Origin: Scatocola faecipullorum
GTDB lineage: Bacteria; Pseudomonadota; Alphaproteobacteria; RF32; CAG-239
DNA length: 56,398 nt
Reading direction: 5' to 3'
NCBI GenBank assembly: GCA_018714685.1
Contig: DVNC01000022.1
Span: forward strand, 1-56,398
Part shown: positions 51,479-56,398 of the stretch, one piece after another
Layout: each line of letters opens with the position of its first letter
How positions within the stretch are numbered: the first letter of the stretch is position 1
Notes under the pieces: model-generated
The model's database searches: none
The model's input: the letters and a program-made list of their open reading frames with translations, nothing else
What the model was told of the DNA's origin: nothing
Program-made: the position numbers and the translations under genes

Positions 51479-51793
51479 ATGGTTAACGCTAATAATTCCG
51501 AACAAGAAGGAAAATACGATATTCTGCAGAATGCAGCCGGCGAAATCCTGATTATTATTAAATATCATCAGGGCGGTCCGGAAAATCCGCGCTTTGTTTA
51601 TGACGGAGGTTCAAGCGCCCTGCTCTATCGCAGTCGTGAAAGCGCTATTATGCTGGATAATATTAACGAAAAGGCCCGCATGCCGCTAAAATCAGTCAGC
51701 GAGTTGCTTATTGTTGAGATTGAAGATGATGATGTTGCCCGCGAGTATAAAGTTCCGGTCAGACATATTCAAAATTTGGATAAGTTTATTTAA
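51479..51793 (+). CDS. Hypothetical soluble protein, 104 aa
   Basis: A small acidic protein with a short N-terminal Asn-rich start and a beta-rich core (YDILQNAAGEILIIIKY, RFVYDGGSSALLYRSR), then SELLIVEIEDDD and a C-terminal segment VPVRHIQNLDKF. No signal peptide, membrane helix or known motif. A purine-rich GAGGCAGG precedes the ATG and a terminator follows, so it is a monocistronic gene. It separates the tRNA-Lys gene from the glycan locus. Function unknown. Confidence 0.7.
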   Translation: MVNANNSEQEGKYDILQNAAGEILIIIKYHQGGPENPRFVYDGGSSALLYRSRESAIMLDNINEKARMPLKSVSELLIVEIEDDDVAREYKVPVRHIQNLDKFI

Positions 51794-51798
51794 GATAA

Positions 51799-51830
51799 AA
51801 AGGAACTCAAATGAGTTCCTTTTTTATTAA
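51799..51830. terminator. Terminator between the 104-aa gene and the glycan genes
   Basis: AAAAAGGAACTCA and TGAGTTCCTTTTTT form a stem with a 2-base loop, with A and T runs on both sides, between convergent genes. Confidence 0.9.
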
Positions 51831-51863
51831 AAATTTTATATTAAGCTTTATTTATCATAAATT

Positions 51864-53105
51864 TTAACTTGCTTGAAGATTATCTACAAAATCAAGAGCA
51901 TGTTTGATGCAGATATCATGGTTATGGTGCTGATGTTCTCCCCAGCGGCCAACACCATATAAATGCTTAGGTTTGAAATAATCTAAAATCGCCGTAATAG
52001 CTGCCGTTCTACCGACCAACGGTATCGGATATGCCGCCGGTGTAGTATAATTAAACAAATTACGTCCCTTAAAGGTTACCTTGTTTGCATCAAAACGATT
52101 GGCATTAGTTTCCGTAAATACACCATAATTTTTACTGTCTTTTACAAAATTGCTGATATAGAGCTCACGGTGGTGCTGTTGCTCCATTTCCGGACGATAC
52201 CTCCAATGATAATTGGTCGGATTATCGTCTGTTTCAAACAAAGAAACAACAACCTTGTTATATTTTATTTTATTAATCTGTTCACGAATTGCTTCCGGTC
52301 TGCCCATAGCTTCATATAAATCCGGCCACGGTGTTGTATTAATTACGTTTTTTGCTTTATATTCTTCATTGATAACCCAAACTTGCTCATTTTCGTCAAA
52401 ATGCAATTTAGTTACCTTTGTATTGAATTTAATATTCTGCAATTCATCTTTGGCAATGGCTTCCATGACACGTCCATAGCCACCCGATAATGGATAATAC
52501 GGGCGATTATGGCACGGATATTTTTCTACATCCTGCTGACGTTCTAAAGAGTAACGCAAAACTTCTTCTACTTCGACACGAGGAATTTTATAAATCCAAT
52601 CGACATCTAGCTCATCAGGAGTTACGCCCCATAATTTTGTATTATAAGGCAACAAGTAATTATCACAGATCATATCCCCTAATTTCCACCGTATCCATTC
52701 TTCGTAATTTTTAGGTTCCGGTTTGCCTAAAGCCTCTCCGTTACGAATAACTGAAATCAAATATTTTATTTGCTTATCGACAGGAAGCTGCCACAAATTT
52801 GATTCCAGAGGATAATCTACATCCATTCCCTCAATACTGATTTTAGAAATACGAGGATCTATTTTATACATTTTCTCTTTCGGAAAAGAAGCAAAAATAA
52901 AATCTTCTACTTCTTTATATTTGGTCTGGAAAAAATGACCGCCGATATCTACCACATGGCCTTCAACATAAAAACTACGGCAAAGCCCGCCGGCCTCTTT
53001 TTCGGCTTCCAATGCCAAAATATTATTAATTCCTTTTTGGCGCATTTTTTTGAGCAAGGTTAACCCGGTAATTCCTGCGCCTAAAATGAGATATTCATAC
53101 GTCAT
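51864..53105 (-). CDS. FAD-dependent oxidoreductase, UDP-galactopyranose-mutase / amine-oxidase-like
   Basis: 413 residues. The N-terminal dinucleotide motif YLILGAGITGLTLLKKM and the following EAEKEAGGLCRSFYVEG are FAD-binding features of amine-oxidase-fold enzymes. DIGGHFFQTKYKEVEDF recalls the GGHxFHTxxxEV region of UDP-galactopyranose mutase, and PYYPLSGGYGRVMEAI, RTAAITAILDY and GRWGEHQHHNHD follow. It most likely acts on a sugar nucleotide or glycan precursor. It lies next to glycosyltransferase and epimerase genes, 10 bases after the GT2 gene end, so it is part of the surface-glycan locus. Exact reaction not certain. Confidence 0.78.
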   Translation of the reverse strand: MTYEYLILGAGITGLTLLKKMRQKGINNILALEAEKEAGGLCRSFYVEGHVVDIGGHFFQTKYKEVEDFIFASFPKEKMYKIDPRISKISIEGMDVDYPLESNLWQLPVDKQIKYLISVIRNGEALGKPEPKNYEEWIRWKLGDMICDNYLLPYNTKLWGVTPDELDVDWIYKIPRVEVEEVLRYSLERQQDVEKYPCHNRPYYPLSGGYGRVMEAIAKDELQNIKFNTKVTKLHFDENEQVWVINEEYKAKNVINTTPWPDLYEAMGRPEAIREQINKIKYNKVVVSLFETDDNPTNYHWRYRPEMEQQHHRELYISNFVKDSKNYGVFTETNANRFDANKVTFKGRNLFNYTTPAAYPIPLVGRTAAITAILDYFKPKHLYGVGRWGEHQHHNHDICIKHALDFVDNLQAS

Positions 53106-53115
53106 AGTCGTTTCC

Positions 53116-53286
53116 TTACTTTTTCTTTATTTTCATGATTGGTAAAAAATTAAATAATTTATATTCTTTGGTTCCATTTACATTAGTTTTTACTTTGAGC
53201 AACGGTAAAAAATCAAATAATTTGTAATATTTTATATTATTTTTATCTTTGATTTTTAATAAAGGAAGAATGGAAAACAATTTAGC
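53116..53286 (-). repeat. C-terminal tandem repeat coding region of the GT2 gene
   Basis: The last 56 residues contain three copies of a 20-21-residue unit with the core YKLFxFLPLLKVK, separated by polar KTNVNGTKE-like spacers. The same unit ends the neighbouring GT8 product. Confidence 0.8.
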
Positions 53287-54240
53287 TGTTATTTGAGAAC
53301 TCTTAACTTTTACTTCTTTCCACACATTGCTATTTTTCCATTGATTTTGTTTCTCAAGCATTAAATCTAAAAAATCAAAACATTTTTTATAATCAAAATT
53401 TTTCAAATTAAGTGAAGTTAAGTAATTCTTCAAGGAATATACAAATAACGGAGTTGGATTTTGTCTTAGCTTGTCATATTCAGCTAAATTTTTATTAACA
53501 TCCAAATAATAAAATTTAGAATATATGTATTCTAATATTTTATAGAATCTTTTATCTTCGGTAGAAGAAGCTCCCCCTGTTCTAAAGCATAAAAAATTAT
53601 ATGGTATATGGGTATGTTTTATGTCTTTTAAAACTAAATCAACTTCAAATTTAAAATCTGCGGATGTTCCATATATTTTTTCATCACTAAAATATCCAAT
53701 CCGTTCAAAAACACTTTTTTTAAACAACATTCCTTCATGGTTAAATGACGTTTCCATCCAAAAAACTGGCGTATTATCTCCTTTTAAAAAGAAGTACTTA
53801 TCATCATATCTATGAGCAATGCCTAAATATGGAGTTACAACATTGTTATCTTTATCAATAAAAACAGTATCACCAGTTGTATAATCTGAATTTGTCAGTT
53901 TTAAATATTTCATCTGTAATGTTATTACATTTTTATCGTATAAATAATCATCACTATGCAAAATTATAACATAATCACTATCAGCCTTTTTGATACCTTT
54001 ATTCATTGCATCATAAGGACCATTGTCTTTTTCACTATAGTATTTGATATGGCCTTTCTTTTGATATTTATCCAATAAACTTAAGGTACCATCTGTTGAT
54101 TTTCCATCCATTACAATATGTTCTATATTTTTATAAGTTTGATTACGAACAGATCGTAACATCTGTTTAAAATATTTTACCCGTCCTGACTTTATCAAAT
54201 TATAGACGACGGTGATTACCGTTACTTTTTCTTCTGACAT
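53116..54240 (-). CDS. Glycosyltransferase family 2 protein with C-terminal repeats
   Basis: 374 residues. GT-A fold start VTVITVVYN, then IEHIVMDGKSTDGT, the SEKDNGPYDAMNKGIKKADSDYVIIL segment (quoted in pieces: EKDNGPYDAMNKG, DSDYVIIL) and the metal-binding HSDDYLY. These are the marks of an inverting GT2 enzyme, donor unknown. The C-terminal about 56 residues are three repeats of YKLFxFLPLLKVK type. Strikingly AT-rich with many Lys/Asn/Ile codons compared with the housekeeping genes, suggesting recent transfer. It lies between the GT8 gene (22 bases away) and the FAD enzyme gene. Confidence 0.88.
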   Translation of the reverse strand: MSEEKVTVITVVYNLIKSGRVKYFKQMLRSVRNQTYKNIEHIVMDGKSTDGTLSLLDKYQKKGHIKYYSEKDNGPYDAMNKGIKKADSDYVIILHSDDYLYDKNVITLQMKYLKLTNSDYTTGDTVFIDKDNNVVTPYLGIAHRYDDKYFFLKGDNTPVFWMETSFNHEGMLFKKSVFERIGYFSDEKIYGTSADFKFEVDLVLKDIKHTHIPYNFLCFRTGGASSTEDKRFYKILEYIYSKFYYLDVNKNLAEYDKLRQNPTPLFVYSLKNYLTSLNLKNFDYKKCFDFLDLMLEKQNQWKNSNVWKEVKVKSSQITAKLFSILPLLKIKDKNNIKYYKLFDFLPLLKVKTNVNGTKEYKLFNFLPIMKIKKK

Positions 54241-54262
54241 AATCTTTTACTCTCTCATAACA

Positions 54263-54436
54263 TTATTTTACTTTTTTAGTTAATATGGGAATAATTGATA
54301 ATAATTTATATCTTTCACTTCCATTATTCTTTCGTTTGACGTTTATGAGAGGTAATATTCCAAATAATTTATAGCTTTTTCCCCCTTTTTTATTTGTTTT
54401 TACTTTGAGAAAAGGAATTCCCAAAAAAGTATATTT
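54263..54436 (-). repeat. C-terminal tandem repeat coding region of the GT8 gene
   Basis: The last 57 residues hold three copies of the same unit (for example SYKLFGILPLINVKRK and RYKLLSIIPILTKK), though the enzyme domain belongs to another fold family. Confidence 0.8.
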
Positions 54437-55498
54437 AACCGTTGACGGAATTGGCAACATTAAATGTTTTTCATCTTTTGTGCTTAAAATTGAATTTCCT
54501 ACTCTGAATTGCCCAACAACAACATTTTCTCCCATGATATTGGCACAATTATGATCCTGAGGTAAAGTATCCAACATACTGCACCCATAATTATCAATTC
54601 CCGTTTTCAAACCTTTAAACCCGTCTTCGATCCTTTGAGCTATAAAGGCATTCTTTAATCCCTCAACATATGGCGTTTGATTGGCATAAAACCACCACTC
54701 ATTGAAATACTTGACAATCCGTTTAGAATCATAAAAAGAGTGTTGTGTTCTCCATGGCTTATTAGGGGAGAAGTGAATAATAACCGGGTGTTGCCATTCT
54801 TGGGCAAAATATTCCTCAGACAATTCAGGATGAATATTCTTTACATAATTTTTCCGTTCGCCCAAATTATATCTGTTTGGAAGTTGTTTATAGTTATTGT
54901 TATAATATAGCATATTTAACGCATCTTGATGTAGGCAGTTAAATTTCTTGCCATATTTTTTACCTAGTTCCAAACATTTTTCCGTTGTGTTATCTTGGCG
55001 CCATTTATCGCAATCAATTAATAGCATACCTAAGTTAAAGTAGACATGTTCTTTTGATGGAAATAATTCTGATGTTGCCCCAAAAGCTATTTCTGGACAG
55101 CCACCTATTGTATAGTTGTCTAAATCTTCATTATATAATTTTGCAATATCATCAACAACTAAGGTATCACTTTCGATATGAACAACTTTTTTTACGTCAG
55201 GAAAAGCTTCAGGAAACAACAACATTGCCCAAGCATCTAACATACCATAATACCAGACATTCATCCCTTCAAAGCGTTTTATATCTACTTTTGAAAAAGA
55301 CATTGAGCTTAAGTTTGAGAACTTATTTTTCAGTGTTGAAAGCTGTTTTTTATCAAAGTCTGACAATCCGCAATCCATAATATAGAAATCGATATTCCTT
55401 TGGGTATTGCATAACACGCTAACCATTGTAGTGGCTGTATATCCAACCATATCCCAGTTAGTAACCATAAATACTGGTATATTTTCCTGTCGTTTCAT
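54263..55498 (-). CDS. Glycosyltransferase family 8-like protein with C-terminal repeats
   Basis: 411 residues. GT8 features: VHIESDTLVVDDI in place of the usual DSDTLV metal motif (first Asp is Glu), YFNLGMLLIDCDKW, LHQDALNMLYY and HFSPNKPWR. GT8 enzymes are retaining transferases that often add galactose or glucose in lipopolysaccharide and capsule cores. The last 57 residues carry the repeat shared with the adjacent GT2 product. The gene is AT-rich. It lies between the GT2 gene and the epimerase/reductase gene at 55507, all on the minus strand, and belongs to the same glycan locus. Confidence 0.86.
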   Translation of the reverse strand: MKRQENIPVFMVTNWDMVGYTATTMVSVLCNTQRNIDFYIMDCGLSDFDKKQLSTLKNKFSNLSSMSFSKVDIKRFEGMNVWYYGMLDAWAMLLFPEAFPDVKKVVHIESDTLVVDDIAKLYNEDLDNYTIGGCPEIAFGATSELFPSKEHVYFNLGMLLIDCDKWRQDNTTEKCLELGKKYGKKFNCLHQDALNMLYYNNNYKQLPNRYNLGERKNYVKNIHPELSEEYFAQEWQHPVIIHFSPNKPWRTQHSFYDSKRIVKYFNEWWFYANQTPYVEGLKNAFIAQRIEDGFKGLKTGIDNYGCSMLDTLPQDHNCANIMGENVVVGQFRVGNSILSTKDEKHLMLPIPSTVKYTFLGIPFLKVKTNKKGGKSYKLFGILPLINVKRKNNGSERYKLLSIIPILTKKVK

Positions 55499-55506
55499 AT
55501 CCTCTC

Positions 55507-56388
55507 CTATATTTTGATTTTTAGTTCTTTAAGATTCAATATTTGTTTTACTAAACTATTATCCAGCAAAATTTTCTTTGGTCTCTTCTCTGTCCAAATT
55601 TTAGTATCATTATCCATTGAAATCGGGATGACCAGATTTTTATCTAAGCCGTATTTATCGGCCAGACGAAGTGCAAATTCATATTTAGAAAGAGCTTCAT
55701 CCCCGGCAATGTTGACTATCGGATATTGATGTGCTGAAGGGGTTTCCATTAATTTGACCAGTATTTGTGAAACTGTGTCAAAATCTATCATTGAACGCCA
55801 TGAATCCGTAAAGAATTCCATTGATTTTCCTGCTCGCAGATTGGACACGATATCATCATAAAAATGTTTTTTTACCAATGACAAACTTGGCCCCATCATT
55901 ACCGGCAATCTGACAATATTATATCCTTTGGCTTCCAACATACGCTCTTCTACCGCCTTATGCCGTGCATAATCATTCATCGGGGTAATTTCATCATGCT
56001 CAGTATATGGTATGTCTCTGTCTTCTTTGTATAACATATCTGTCGAAATACCATAAAAGGTGGAAACCTTATCAAAAATATCTAAGAAACGGGCAAAACT
56101 TAATATATTTACATTCCAAGCCTGCTTATCTACTTCAGGATTTTTATTGACGTTAAAATATACGGGGAGATATATGACCTTTATATCATTTTTTTCTTTA
56201 AGATATTCTCGTAACTTTTCAACATCTTTTTCTTTGGTTATATCACAATTTTGCCATGACAACCTCGGATTTTGTTCTGTTTCTACATAATTGACATCTG
56301 CAGCAACAACATCTTCCTTTGTCATAGACAAGATGTTTTTTATGAGATAGCTGCCCAGAAAACCTTTCGCTCCTACTATTAAGTACAT
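55507..56388 (-). CDS. NAD-dependent sugar epimerase/reductase (extended SDR)
   Basis: 293 residues. The nucleotide-binding motif YLIVGAKGFLGSYLI (GxxGxxG), the STFYGISTDMLYKE region with the active-site Ser/Thr-type residue, and YARHKAVEERML (Tyr-xxx-Lys) identify an extended short-chain dehydrogenase, probably an RmlD- or epimerase-type enzyme making an activated or reduced sugar. The frame is complete and its start lies 10 bases from the right window edge, so upstream genes of the operon are outside. It heads the visible part of the glycan locus on the minus strand. Confidence 0.85.
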   Translation of the reverse strand: MYLIVGAKGFLGSYLIKNILSMTKEDVVAADVNYVETEQNPRLSWQNCDITKEKDVEKLREYLKEKNDIKVIYLPVYFNVNKNPEVDKQAWNVNILSFARFLDIFDKVSTFYGISTDMLYKEDRDIPYTEHDEITPMNDYARHKAVEERMLEAKGYNIVRLPVMMGPSLSLVKKHFYDDIVSNLRAGKSMEFFTDSWRSMIDFDTVSQILVKLMETPSAHQYPIVNIAGDEALSKYEFALRLADKYGLDKNLVIPISMDNDTKIWTEKRPKKILLDNSLVKQILNLKELKIKI

Positions 56389-56398
56389 GCTTTGTCTC

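Noticed and set aside
1..56398. CRISPR arrays, rRNA genes, complete insertion sequences, prophage
   Set aside because: I saw no regularly spaced repeats, no rRNA sequence and no transposase or phage structural gene. The only recombinase is XerC, which has a housekeeping context.

Overview
The window looks like chromosomal DNA of an alphaproteobacterium, probably an uncultured, host- or gut-associated lineage. The reasons are: F1-only ATP synthase genes in the order atpH-A-G-D-C next to priA and xerC, with a Lys/Ala-rich N-terminal extension on the beta subunit; the order nuoL-nuoM-nuoN-birA-rnj; a dgt / SPOR protein / nagZ / tatA run; and rplM-rpsI. Small Cys-rich secreted proteins with DUF1566-like tails, and several secreted or small membrane proteins whose genes lack a Shine-Dalgarno site, point to an animal-gut type of genome that exchanges genes with Bacteroidota. 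The exact lineage is an inference and was not tested.

Layout. 0-1.2 kb: end of a secreted Cys-rich protein and an unknown soluble protein. 1.2-9.2 kb (minus): nitroreductase, atpCDGAH, priA. 9.3-11.7 kb: xerC, rpmG (a 55-residue gene), then three tiny membrane proteins. 11.7-15.7 kb (minus): S41 protease, RNase R, exonuclease III. 15.8-19.9 kb (plus): dGTPase-like protein, SPOR protein, M50 protease, nagZ, tatA. 20.0-21.6 kb: an unknown acidic protein followed by an HExxH putative metallopeptidase. 21.7-29.8 kb (minus): a molybdopterin-binding/nucleotidyltransferase fusion, a Bacteroidota-like secreted pair, a degenerate HAD protein, small proteins, rpsI-rplM and an unknown membrane/periplasmic pair. 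29.8-34.0 kb: mutS and, divergently, a PhoR-type sensor kinase. 34.1-35.9 kb: two Cys-containing secreted proteins. 36.0-43.1 kb (minus): rnj, birA, nuoN, nuoM, nuoL. 43.2-48.0 kb: ybaK, DUF4186, a MerR-type promoter driving cupin / carboxymuconolactone decarboxylase / flavoprotein genes, a PreT/GltD-like oxidoreductase and a membrane-anchored PPC-domain protein.

48.1-51.0 kb is an AT-rich insert-like block: a small secreted His/Cys protein, a cysteine-synthase-fold enzyme fused to a rhodanese, an unknown 181-residue protein and a 51-residue protein whose start overlaps the preceding stop. The block is bracketed by a 13-bp direct repeat and ends close to a tRNA-Lys gene. This is my best candidate for an undescribed system, probably involving sulfur or metal. 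51.5-56.4 kb is the edge of an AT-rich surface-glycan locus (FAD mutase-like enzyme, GT2, GT8, NAD-dependent epimerase/reductase) that seems to continue beyond the right edge.

Other strong leads are: orphan nuoLMN genes whose products have lost most recognisable proton-channel residues; a shared C-terminal repeat on two glycosyltransferases of different folds; a 19-bp-spacer MerR-type promoter with no MerR gene nearby; and a two-gene unit containing an HEGTH putative protease. Domain calls come from reading motifs by eye and from memory of families; no searches were run.
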